Positions 9,839 through 17,427 of a stretch of DNA of 24,202 nt are shown in pieces. Position numbers and translations under genes: made by a program. A model generated the notes under the pieces. It was not told the origin of the DNA and searched no databases. It saw only the letters and a list, made by a program, of their open reading frames with translations. Origin of the DNA: Stramenopiles sp. TOSAG23-2 (Eukaryota > Sar); contig LT649469.1 of the NCBI GenBank assembly GCA_900128395.1, forward strand, positions 1-24,202, given 5' to 3'. Position 1 is the stretch's first letter; the number at the start of each line of letters is the position of its first letter.

Positions 9839-10141
9839 TTAATCCATTTTGGTTGTTTGTTGCTTTGCGGCTCTATCTATAGAATCTAGAACACATCTAC
9901 TATGATACTTAGGTTTAATAGGGACACAGCATTGGAGTGCAACATCCACTCGTTTGCCCTTCATATATTTTTTGACCAAATTTTCACACACGGAAATATT
10001 TCTTTGTTTAAGGATAAAATATATATAATATTCTATAATGAGATTGATTAAGACGATACTGTAGTATGCTGTGACAACATAAAAATCGGAAATATAATAA
10101 TAATAGGATAATATGGAGTATAAAGTGTAATATAATGTATA
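9839..10141 (-). CDS. Candidate small Cys-containing gene or terminal exon
   Basis: The minus strand is open for 100 codons from 10141 to the TAA at 9841-9839, with its only ATG at 9964, which would give 41 residues. The 3' half has coding character: varied codons, higher GC than the flanks, and the peptide VDVALQCCVPIKPKYHSRC. In-frame sequence just upstream (VCENLVKKYMKGKR) extends this. The 5' half is mostly Tyr and Ile from TA-rich DNA and is less convincing, so a splice junction may lie within it; a short ATG-led stretch at 10201 could be a first exon. I do not recognise the family, and the cysteine spacing does not fit twin CX9C. It would converge on the giant gene. Confidence 0.3.
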   Translation of the reverse strand, partial: YTLYYTLYSILSYYYYISDFYVVTAYYSIVLINLIIEYYIYFILKQRNISVCENLVKKYMKGKRVDVALQCCVPIKPKYHSRCVLDSIDRAAKQQTTKMD

Positions 10142-10594
10142 TTAAATATACAAAGCCTATTATCCTTAATTAATATCGATCACCGGATGCCGGGCATCCA
10201 TTACGTTGTTCACGCACCCGTTATTAGTAAAAATTGAATTAATAAAATTTATTTATGTAAGTTAAAGTGGGAAGAGCGGTCGTGTATACTTAATATAAAG
10301 TGTGAAGTGGCAAAATAGTTTGTTCATTGTATATTTTCACTGTTTACTATTGTTATTATTATTATTATTATTATATTTCGGAACGCATTGTATTTCATCT
10401 TTCTTTTTTTCTGATCTAACTTGTTTAGTATATACAGATAGATCGTAGTAGTAGTAGTAGTATCATCATATATAATACCCTTCTTTTGACTAAATTACAT
10501 ATTATATTATTATTTTTAATAACAAATTTAAAGAAAATAGTACGATATACATATACATTTGTTGTGGGTGAACTTGTGTGACATTGCATGAAAA

Positions 10595-13500
10595 ATGGAA
10601 GGTGCGAAAGAAACAGCGGAAAATATTGTTCAAGAAGGACAAAATATAGCACAAAATGGTATTGAAATGGCAAGTAATATGTCAAACTATATAGCGGCAA
10701 ATCAAGGTGCTATTACAGAAGGTGCAACAAATGTTGGTAATAACGTTATCAATACTGCATCAACAACTGCAAAACAAGCAGGTGCCCTTGGTGCTACTCT
10801 TGGTACAGCTGCTTTGAATACAGGACAAACCGTCGGTACAGCTGCTTTAAATACAGGACAAACTGTTGGCAATAATGTTGTGAATGCTGGTAGAACTGTT
10901 GGCAATAATGTTGTGAATGCTGGTAGAACTGTTGGCAATAATGCTGTGAACGCAGGTAAAATTGCTGGCAATGCCGCTATAAATGCTGGTCAAACACTTG
11001 GTACACAAGCAGAGGAAACTGGCACTATGCTTGCTCACAATGCAGCCATTGCAAAAGATGATGTAAAGGAGGCAGCTACAACTGCAGGTAAAGTAGGAGC
11101 CGTTGTCGGTGCAACAATGTCAACTAAAATATCGGAACAAAGCCATGTAGTATTGGGGCAAGCATTAGCAGCAGTGAAAGATATCAATGTGGAAGAATTT
11201 GAATTTCCAGTAAATATTAAAATACCAGATATTGATTTTACCTCTGTAACCAATGTAATAGATGATGGCACTGATAAAGTAATGGACTTCGTCGCCACTC
11301 CAGCGGTACAGAATGCAATGGGTGAAGCAGTAGATTTATGTAGCAAAGTGACACAATATATTCCATTTGATTTAGCTAAATTTGAAATTGTACGTGATTT
11401 TTATCAAATTTTAGGTATTTTAGTAGAATGTATTAGCTTTCCAGTAGTCTTTGAAGAATTTTTCGGTACAATTGCGAAAATTATGTCATTAGCTGTAAGT
11501 GATTTATTAAAATATGCTATTTCCATTTCCAACTTAGCATGGTGGTGGATTATTACAGTCATTGCCATATTAGCATTAGTAATGGTATTGAATTTTTTTA
11601 AACAAGACGTTGGTAAAGATATAAGTAAAGTTGGTTTAAATGTGGAGGTAAAAGCGAGGAAATTTGATTGGAAGAAACAAAATCAAAAAGATGGCGGTAG
11701 TCGATATCGTAAAGTGAAATATTTATTATTTTTAATGACATCGATCTATGCACCAGTAAGTCGAAATGCAATCCAAATGATATGGTGTGCGGATAAATAT
11801 GCATATGCACGATTTAAATGCGAGACTTTCCATTTTGACAATGCTACCGGGACAAATATAGCCGATGCGGAGCCAATATTTGGTTATTTATCAAAAGGTA
11901 ATACATTATGTTTAGAGGTGAGACAACAATTATTGCCATCGTTACCAAATAAAGGTGGTTTACCGGAGGGAACAATATTGGAAACTTCACATGAAAGGAT
12001 GACCATAACAAAAAGTGCTGCATTTACTACAACATTTGGTGGAAATACGGTAGAAACGCTTGGTGGTTCATGTTGGAACAACGAAGGGCATTTAATACAT
12101 GTATTGCTATCGATAATTGTTGTTATTATGATCACAATACGTTTTCCACGTCAAATGTCAAGGGTAATTGTTGCATTTAGGCCACAACCAATTGAGCCAG
12201 ATGATCCAAAGCATCCGTATAAAGACCCACCACAATTAGGTACGCCAAATTACAATGAAGAGGTGAGAAAACAAATGGAACTTTGTACGAAACCTGTATG
12301 GTTCAATGATGAAGGTGGCGTGGAGGAATTTACCAGTGCAGTATATGCACGTGAAATTGCTAGGCTTGGAGACAATCCATATGTCTACCTATATGAAATG
12401 TACGAAGAAAAATGGGCACATTTTAAAACATATGTGATGTGGTTTAAATTTATTCAGATTATTCCAGCAGTGACATTGACCGCATGGTTTTTTGATAATT
12501 TAATGACGGAAGATTCCCACGTACGTTCAATCATACAAGCAAGTTTTGCTATTTTTATCTTGGTATTTTATTTATATTTCGCATGTAAAGAACGCCCTTT
12601 TATCAACGCATTTAATGATTTTCTAGATCAAACGTGCCGTATGGTTTTATTATTTTGCCCTATTATTACAATTGTGGCATATGCGAGTGAAAATCCAAAA
12701 GGACAGGTTTGGGGCGACCTGCTAAATACAGTAGTAGGAATACATTTAGTGTTTTTAGTCATATCAACTGTTTTTAGTGGCCACTCCGCAGCTACTAGAA
12801 TTAAAAAATTAACAGGGAGATTGGATTTTACAATTGGTTCTGTAAAATACAAAGGGAATGTTGGGACGTTGCCAAAATGGGACATGGCAATGGAACGAAA
12901 ACGTCGTTTGTGGAAACCATTTTGGGATCATTTATTTCATGATGATGTGAAATTAAGTACAGTGAAAAAAGAAAAAGATCCAAAAACAGAAAAAGAAAAA
13001 GATGTACGATTACCCATTGTCAAACCATTTGTAGATGGACCATTGATGAAACGTCCGCAAGATCGTTTGGATGAAATGATTGAAAAATTACATACAAGAG
13101 GATTTAAAGCATGGGAAAGTAATTTATTACCGATGACACCTCAAGAAACGCAATTGCGATACCAGGTTCAAACCCAATTGGAAGGCATCGATGTTTATTG
13201 CGATGATAAATGGACATCCGTTCCTGGGTTATCCAGTATTTTAGATCAACAATATTTACATGCCAAAAAGAAACGACAAGTATCTGACGTTGTAAATGTA
13301 CGCCAATCCAATTGGTGCACCATTGTAGTATCACCATTTCCATTTACCGTGAACATTTATTGGGAAAATTGTAATGTTGTCGGTGAATTGGTATCATGGG
13401 GCTTAACAAAGTCACGAATACAAGAATTGTTACATAAAAATATGAGAGATCCTGATATTATATGGCAACGTCAAGTTCGATTAGCATTCCGTGCATTGGC

Positions 13501-15136
13501 AAAATCACAACAATTTACTGGCACATCTGCCCTTATGCTTTGCCCGATGGAAAAGTTAAGTAGTAATGGGACGATGATGCGATATAGTAAATGCAGCGTT
13601 GAATGGCCGGAAGTATCGAACCTTGCTACATTAGATGCTGATAATAAAAATCTGAAACGAGATATTGAATTAGCAGGGCAACCGCGATTTTTATATCAAG
13701 ATGGTACAGATGCAAACAGTGGGACGGCAACTGCGCCAGATCGTTATTTTACATTGGATGAATTGGGCATTGGTAAAAATTACAATAAATCAAATCGTTT
13801 ATTGAATATGTTAGGATGGGTACCAAATGGCAATCAAAATACAAACGTCGTACGTAAATGCATGCAAGACTATTTAGAATTTATTTCAGAAAAACGAAAT
13901 GAAAATTTAAAACCCCGTGTATTGGATCAATATAGTTTGTCGTGGGGTTTTTGGTATTTTGTTTATAATAACGATATGTTGTCACGCATTGATTTGGAAC
14001 GATATTTGCAATCTGGTGCAGAGCAAAATCCATTGGTACGTAATATATTGACAAGGAAGAAGAAAGATTTAAATTTATTATATTCCATGTTAAATTTTTA
14101 CAATTCTTCCCCATTATGCGCATATTGGTTTTCATTTTGGTACGATGTATGGATGCACAATCAAGATTTACCAAAAATCAAAGAAGCAGAGAAATTATTA
14201 GATTTTTTAACACCAGATGCAATTTGTTACAAACCAATGGGAATGATAACATTACGAAAGGTATTGCAAAAATATGGAAATCCATTAGGATCAAAACAAG
14301 AACAATATTTAAAAGCATTATTTACACGTTTAAAGGAATGTGCATTGGAAAACAAGGTATATCAATTACCATTAGTGTCGTATCAGGCACCATTTCAAAT
14401 TAAATATTTAATTACAAATCGCGCAGTGAACAAGGTAATGGATGCATATTTATTATCAGATAAATACAATCAAGGGGAAGAGTTTGATGATCAAAAGCCT
14501 AGAATGCCACCTATAGCAACTGCTGCAAATATTAGGGGGGATTTAGAGAAAGCGATGAAATTAGGTATGGATGCTGCACAACAAAGTATTAATGCACATC
14601 AACTTCAAATCAACCAAGCGAAAATGCAAGAGCAGCAACGACAAGCAATTCAAGCACAACAAATGTTACAAGTCCAACAAGCAAGGACGGAACAATTAAA
14701 ACGTCAACAAGAACATCAAGAAAAAATGATCAAAGAACAACAAAGACTAGCCGCAGAACGTAAGAAACAACAAGAGGAGCAACAGAAACGTATGCAGGAA
14801 ATGTATAAGAAGCAACAAGAAGAGCAACGACGAGCGCAAGAAGAGCAACGACGAGCGCAAGAAGAGCAACAGAAACGTATGCAGGAAATGTATAAGCAAC
14901 AACAAGAGCGACAACGACAAGCGTATGGTGGATATGGTCAACAACCTGCGCCACAACAATTCATGCAGCAGCAGCAGCAGCAACAACAACAACAAGGTGG
15001 AGATGTTATGGCAGTACAAGTACCATATGGAATGGGTCCAGGGCAAATGATACAAATACAAACACCAAAAGGTATGATGCAAGTACAAATACCACAAGGT
15101 GTTGGACCAGGGATGACATTTCATGTACGTGTGTGA
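10595..15136 (+). CDS. Multi-pass membrane protein with 11-residue repeats, Gln-rich tail and VPxGxxPG module
   Basis: 1513 residues ending at TGA. The N-terminus has Ala/Asn/Gly/Thr-rich 11-residue repeats (about 73-138), like the lipid-binding amphipathic repeats of perilipins, synucleins and LEA proteins. About seven hydrophobic segments follow at residues 314-335, 376-396, 500-518, 614-634, 646-665, 683-701 and 709-731. The loop between the second and third (about 398-498) has several Cys and is probably luminal or extracellular. A large soluble region (about 740-1330) is unrecognised. Residues about 1340-1470 are Gln/Glu/Arg-rich with QQQ runs. The last 40 residues (about 1474-1513) contain two VPxGxGPG-type repeats, a motif I recall from other protist proteins, where its function is unclear. 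A channel- or receptor-like role is possible, but I cannot assign it. The ATG at 10595 lies in A-rich context. Confidence 0.9.
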   Translation: MEGAKETAENIVQEGQNIAQNGIEMASNMSNYIAANQGAITEGATNVGNNVINTASTTAKQAGALGATLGTAALNTGQTVGTAALNTGQTVGNNVVNAGRTVGNNVVNAGRTVGNNAVNAGKIAGNAAINAGQTLGTQAEETGTMLAHNAAIAKDDVKEAATTAGKVGAVVGATMSTKISEQSHVVLGQALAAVKDINVEEFEFPVNIKIPDIDFTSVTNVIDDGTDKVMDFVATPAVQNAMGEAVDLCSKVTQYIPFDLAKFEIVRDFYQILGILVECISFPVVFEEFFGTIAKIMSLAVSDLLKYAISISNLAWWWIITVIAILALVMVLNFFKQDVGKDISKVGLNVEVKARKFDWKKQNQKDGGSRYRKVKYLLFLMTSIYAPVSRNAIQMIWCADKYAYARFKCETFHFDNATGTNIADAEPIFGYLSKGNTLCLEVRQQLLPSLPNKGGLPEGTILETSHERMTITKSAAFTTTFGGNTVETLGGSCWNNEGHLIHVLLSIIVVIMITIRFPRQMSRVIVAFRPQPIEPDDPKHPYKDPPQLGTPNYNEEVRKQMELCTKPVWFNDEGGVEEFTSAVYAREIARLGDNPYVYLYEMYEEKWAHFKTYVMWFKFIQIIPAVTLTAWFFDNLMTEDSHVRSIIQASFAIFILVFYLYFACKERPFINAFNDFLDQTCRMVLLFCPIITIVAYASENPKGQVWGDLLNTVVGIHLVFLVISTVFSGHSAATRIKKLTGRLDFTIGSVKYKGNVGTLPKWDMAMERKRRLWKPFWDHLFHDDVKLSTVKKEKDPKTEKEKDVRLPIVKPFVDGPLMKRPQDRLDEMIEKLHTRGFKAWESNLLPMTPQETQLRYQVQTQLEGIDVYCDDKWTSVPGLSSILDQQYLHAKKKRQVSDVVNVRQSNWCTIVVSPFPFTVNIYWENCNVVGELVSWGLTKSRIQELLHKNMRDPDIIWQRQVRLAFRALAKSQQFTGTSALMLCPMEKLSSNGTMMRYSKCSVEWPEVSNLATLDADNKNLKRDIELAGQPRFLYQDGTDANSGTATAPDRYFTLDELGIGKNYNKSNRLLNMLGWVPNGNQNTNVVRKCMQDYLEFISEKRNENLKPRVLDQYSLSWGFWYFVYNNDMLSRIDLERYLQSGAEQNPLVRNILTRKKKDLNLLYSMLNFYNSSPLCAYWFSFWYDVWMHNQDLPKIKEAEKLLDFLTPDAICYKPMGMITLRKVLQKYGNPLGSKQEQYLKALFTRLKECALENKVYQLPLVSYQAPFQIKYLITNRAVNKVMDAYLLSDKYNQGEEFDDQKPRMPPIATAANIRGDLEKAMKLGMDAAQQSINAHQLQINQAKMQEQQRQAIQAQQMLQVQQARTEQLKRQQEHQEKMIKEQQRLAAERKKQQEEQQKRMQEMYKKQQEEQRRAQEEQRRAQEEQQKRMQEMYKQQQERQRQAYGGYGQQPAPQQFMQQQQQQQQQQGGDVMAVQVPYGMGPGQMIQIQTPKGMMQVQIPQGVGPGMTFHVRV
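10811..11008 (+). repeat. Six 33-bp units encoding 11-residue amphipathic repeats
   Basis: Units at 10811, 10844, 10877, 10910, 10943 and 10976 encode ALNTGQTVGTA, ALNTGQTVGNN, VVNAGRTVGNN, VVNAGRTVGNN, AVNAGKIAGNA and AINAGQTLGTQ. Units three and four are identical in protein and nearly so in DNA. A strict 11-residue period with small hydrophobics at fixed places is the signature of an extended 11/3 amphipathic helix that lies on membranes. Confidence 0.85.
14593..14995 (+). repeat. Gln-rich low-complexity tract with short internal duplications
   Basis: CAA/CAG-rich sequence encodes a long Gln/Glu/Arg/Lys tract near the end of the membrane protein. It includes a duplicated RAQEEQR segment, a repeated QQKRMQEMYK segment, and a run of mixed CAG and CAA codons (about 14967-14995). 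Codon mixing suggests selection for polyGln rather than a pure CAG expansion. Confidence 0.85.
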
Positions 15137-15204
15137 GGAGAGGTGAGAGAGTGTGTGGAATGATACGAGTTTTTATTTTTTAAACCCCCAGAGAGATTTA
15201 ATTC

Positions 15205-15219
15205 CCCCGGGGTCCGGGG
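15205..15219 (+). terminator. GC-rich hairpin in the 3' flank, copy one
   Basis: CCCCGG (15205-15210) and CCGGGG (15214-15219) form a perfect six-pair GC stem around GGT, a GC island in very AT-rich DNA. A second stem nearby pairs AGAGAGTGT (starting near 15261) with ACATACTCTCT. Both recur in copy two (15553-15567 and near 15605). A role in 3'-end formation or RNA stability is a guess. Confidence 0.35.
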
Positions 15220-15552
15220 TATTTTAGATTTTTTAGAGATTTTAGAGAATTGTTGTGGGAAGAGAGTGTACGACGCACACATACTCTCTCGTATTTTTTA
15301 AAATATTATATGCATAGATTTTTATCAAATAAATTGCGTGTACAAAAACTTGAACACTTTTAACACTTCGCTTCGTCACTTCGTATTTTATCTCTCTCCT
15401 CTCTTTTCTTCCGTCTCCTCCATCTCTACTCTCCGTCACATTTTCAAGGTGTTGGACCAGGGATGACATTTCATGTACGTGTGTGAGGAGAGGTGAGAGA
15501 GCGTGTGGAATGATACGAGTTTTTATTTTTTACCCCCAGAGAGATTTAATTC

Positions 15553-15567
15553 CCCCGGGGTCCGGGG
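15553..15567 (+). terminator. GC-rich hairpin in the 3' flank, copy two
   Basis: This repeats the CCCCGG-GGT-CCGGGG stem-loop in the second copy of the 350-bp duplication. The nearby AGAGAGT/ACTCTCT stem is kept although its loop has lost several bases, so the pairing arms are conserved while the loop drifts. Confidence 0.35.
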
Positions 15568-15796
15568 TATTTTTAGATTTAGAGATTAGAGAATTGTTGT
15601 GGGAAGAGAGTGTACGTACATACTCTCTCGTATTTTTTAAAATATTTTATATGCATAGATTTTTATCAAAATAAATTGCGTGTACGAACACTTGAACACT
15701 TAACACTTCGCTTCGTCACTTCGTATTTTATCTCTCTCCTCTCTTTTCTTCCGTCTCCTCCATCTCTACTCTCCGTCACATTTTCAATATACATAA

Positions 15797-17038
15797 TCAA
15801 ACATTCATTTTCATACTATATATATCATTTAATTGCCTACGTTGGGAATTACCATTACGTATTGGATCGATTAATAAATCAATTGGTAATAATGCATAAC
15901 TAATTTCACGACGTGTATACATCATACCATTGATCTTTTTACTCCACATTGGTCGATTACCCCAACCAGCTGGAATGCATGTACATTTAGTAACAAAACA
16001 ATTCCCAATCACTTTATTTTTATCACGATTTACACCATCTTTAAATTTATCATGGCAATAAAATTTACCTATAATAACAATTGCATGCCCATCTGCACCT
16101 GATTTACGTGTTGGTTCCCATGGATTATTATATGGATCAAATCGTGGTGGTATGAATGCTTCTTTTCGGCAATCTTTTGTTTTCGATGCACTATTTGCCC
16201 ATGGATAACCAAGCTCTTCAATTCCACAATAAACAGGACCTTGTTCAATTAATTTACATAATTGATCTACTCGATATAATCTACCTTGATCTTTTGGTTG
16301 ATATGGATTCGAGGAACCCCAAATACGTGGTATGATATCTCGTAAATGTGCACCTTTTTCAATAGTTTCTTTCATTGCACCAATTTTAGATAGATCTTTT
16401 CCCCAATTTTTTCTATGTTGTATTTCATATGCAGAGATCGCACCCATTACTGTACAATCATTTTTTTGTTGTTCTTGAATTGGAAATTGTTTTTTATTTT
16501 TTTCACCAATAGCAAGTATAAAATCAAGCCATGTTTTAATATTATTATTATTGTTGTTGTCATGCGTACTGATGCTATTGTTGTTGTCGTTGTTGTTTAT
16601 TCTTTCATTTACAAAATTATCATCAAACCAATTGCAATATGTAAATTTTTCGATGATTTTATTTGTTCTGGAACTTTTACGGCGTTTTGTAGGAGTGGTG
16701 GTGGTGGTGGTGGTAGTTAAATCGATTATTGATTCAACTTTATTATTATCATTATTATCTGGATGATTTCTTTGTTTCCGTTTTTTACGAGTTTTCTTGG
16801 TGGTGGTGGTGGTGGTGGTAGTTAAATCGATTATTGATTCAACTTTATTATTATCATTATTATCTGGATGATTTCTTTGTTTCCGTTTTTTACGAGTTTT
16901 CTTGTTTGGTTTCGTTTTGTTTGATTCTGTTGTGGTGCCTTTTGTTTGATGATTGGCTATTTTATTTAATGATTTCAAACGTGTTGGATTTCTTTTTTTC
17001 AACCGTTCTGTTAAAGTTAATGAAGTGGAGGAGCTCAT
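15797..17038 (-). CDS. Putative papain-like cysteine peptidase with basic, Asn/Thr-rich N-terminus
   Basis: 413 residues, TGA stop. The C-terminal 230 residues resemble C1A-type peptidases. FPIQEQQKNDCTVMGAISAY (C195) matches the Gln-then-Cys nucleophile helix, and GADGHAIVIIG (H318) matches the catalytic His strand. The usual Asn of the KNSWG strand is not clearly present: the corresponding stretch reads NCFVTKCTCIPAGWG, so activity is uncertain although a GWG end is retained. The N-terminal 130 residues hold lysine/arginine clusters (KKTRKKRKQR, twice) that could act as nuclear-localisation signals, and two runs of eight Thr. No signal peptide is seen, which argues against a lysosomal cathepsin. 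It shares the strand of the helicase and TIR genes upstream and converges on the membrane-protein gene. The ATG at 17038 is the first in frame. Confidence 0.75.
   Translation of the reverse strand: MSSSTSLTLTERLKKRNPTRLKSLNKIANHQTKGTTTESNKTKPNKKTRKKRKQRNHPDNNDNNKVESIIDLTTTTTTTTKKTRKKRKQRNHPDNNDNNKVESIIDLTTTTTTTTPTKRRKSSRTNKIIEKFTYCNWFDDNFVNERINNNDNNNSISTHDNNNNNNIKTWLDFILAIGEKNKKQFPIQEQQKNDCTVMGAISAYEIQHRKNWGKDLSKIGAMKETIEKGAHLRDIIPRIWGSSNPYQPKDQGRLYRVDQLCKLIEQGPVYCGIEELGYPWANSASKTKDCRKEAFIPPRFDPYNNPWEPTRKSGADGHAIVIIGKFYCHDKFKDGVNRDKNKVIGNCFVTKCTCIPAGWGNRPMWSKKINGMMYTRREISYALLPIDLLIDPIRNGNSQRRQLNDIYSMKMNV
16694..16903 (-). repeat. Tandem 105-bp in-frame duplication in the peptidase gene
   Basis: Two near-identical 105-bp units (16694-16798 and 16799-16903) each encode 35 residues: a KKTRKKRKQR cluster, an Asn/Asp stretch, VESIIDL and eight Thr. 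The length is a multiple of three, so the frame is kept and the putative nuclear-localisation signal is doubled. The Thr run appears as a GGT trinucleotide tract on the plus strand. Confidence 0.95.
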
Positions 17039-17427
17039 TTCTTTTTTATTATTAATAAAGACAAGTAATTAACGGTTTTTTTTTTCTTCAAAAAATGTTA
17101 ATAATTTAATTTAATAATGTGTTAATTTTAAAATTTTGGAAAAAAAGAAAAAATACGAACGACGTATTTTAATATATATATTGTTTACTAAATATTTGAT
17201 TGCTACGTAGGTATATAGTTAAATTAATAAAATATAAAAATAGTAAATTGAATTTTACAACAAAAGGTATTGAATATATCACATATATATGTATTAACGA
17301 GATAGATTTTAAACGATTTATTAGATTGTAATTGATTATATGTTAATTTGGGAGGTCATTTTAGTATTCTTACACGCTCGCAAGTACAAACATCAGACCT
17401 ATATATATATTATTAATTATTATGCTG
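17039..17427. other. AT-rich spacer between peptidase and helicase genes
   Basis: About 390 bp between the start of the peptidase gene and the end of the helicase-LRR gene, both on the minus strand. It should hold the peptidase promoter and helicase 3' flank. The only structure noted is an inverted repeat AAAATACG (17150-17157) and CGTATTTT (17163-17170) around a five-base loop. No gene is seen. Confidence 0.5.

Larger units (their letters stand above)
9691..10594. other. Spacer between the two plus-strand genes
   Basis: About 900 bp. The first part holds the 3' flank of the coiled-coil gene, with AT-rich sequence and a hairpin (9807-9830). A possible minus-strand small gene occupies about 9839-10141. 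A perfect 6-bp inverted repeat GGATGC-CGG-GCATCC lies at 10185-10199. TTA-type repeats (about 10352-10375) and a GTA/TAG triplet run (about 10445-10461) precede the next gene, whose 5' region is otherwise AT-rich. I found no tRNA or snRNA that I could defend. Confidence 0.5.
15098..15787 (+). repeat. 350-bp tandem duplication of the gene end and its 3' flank
   Basis: Copy one (15098-15447) begins inside the last 13 codons of the membrane-protein gene and runs through its stop and 3' flank. Copy two (15448-15787) repeats it directly, including the last coding motif (VGPGMTFHVRV) and the TGA, now stranded outside the gene. The copies differ by several small substitutions and indels, such as GTGTGTGG versus GCGTGTGG and a shortened hairpin loop. 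The second copy ends 10 bp before the stop of the minus-strand peptidase gene. Confidence 0.95.

Noticed and set aside
9960-9975. An Sm-site-like ATTTTTTG suggesting a spliceosomal snRNA
   Set aside because: No U1, U2, U4 or U5 core sequence is found beside it, and the opposite strand reads as a plausible protein. Such T runs are common in AT-rich DNA.
10150-10330. A tRNA or other Pol III gene in the GC-richer part of the spacer
   Set aside because: No A-box/B-box pair or cloverleaf could be traced by eye.
14116-14403. A 95-codon plus-strand frame inside the membrane-protein gene
   Set aside because: It overlaps the long gene in another frame and has no domain or composition that stands out.
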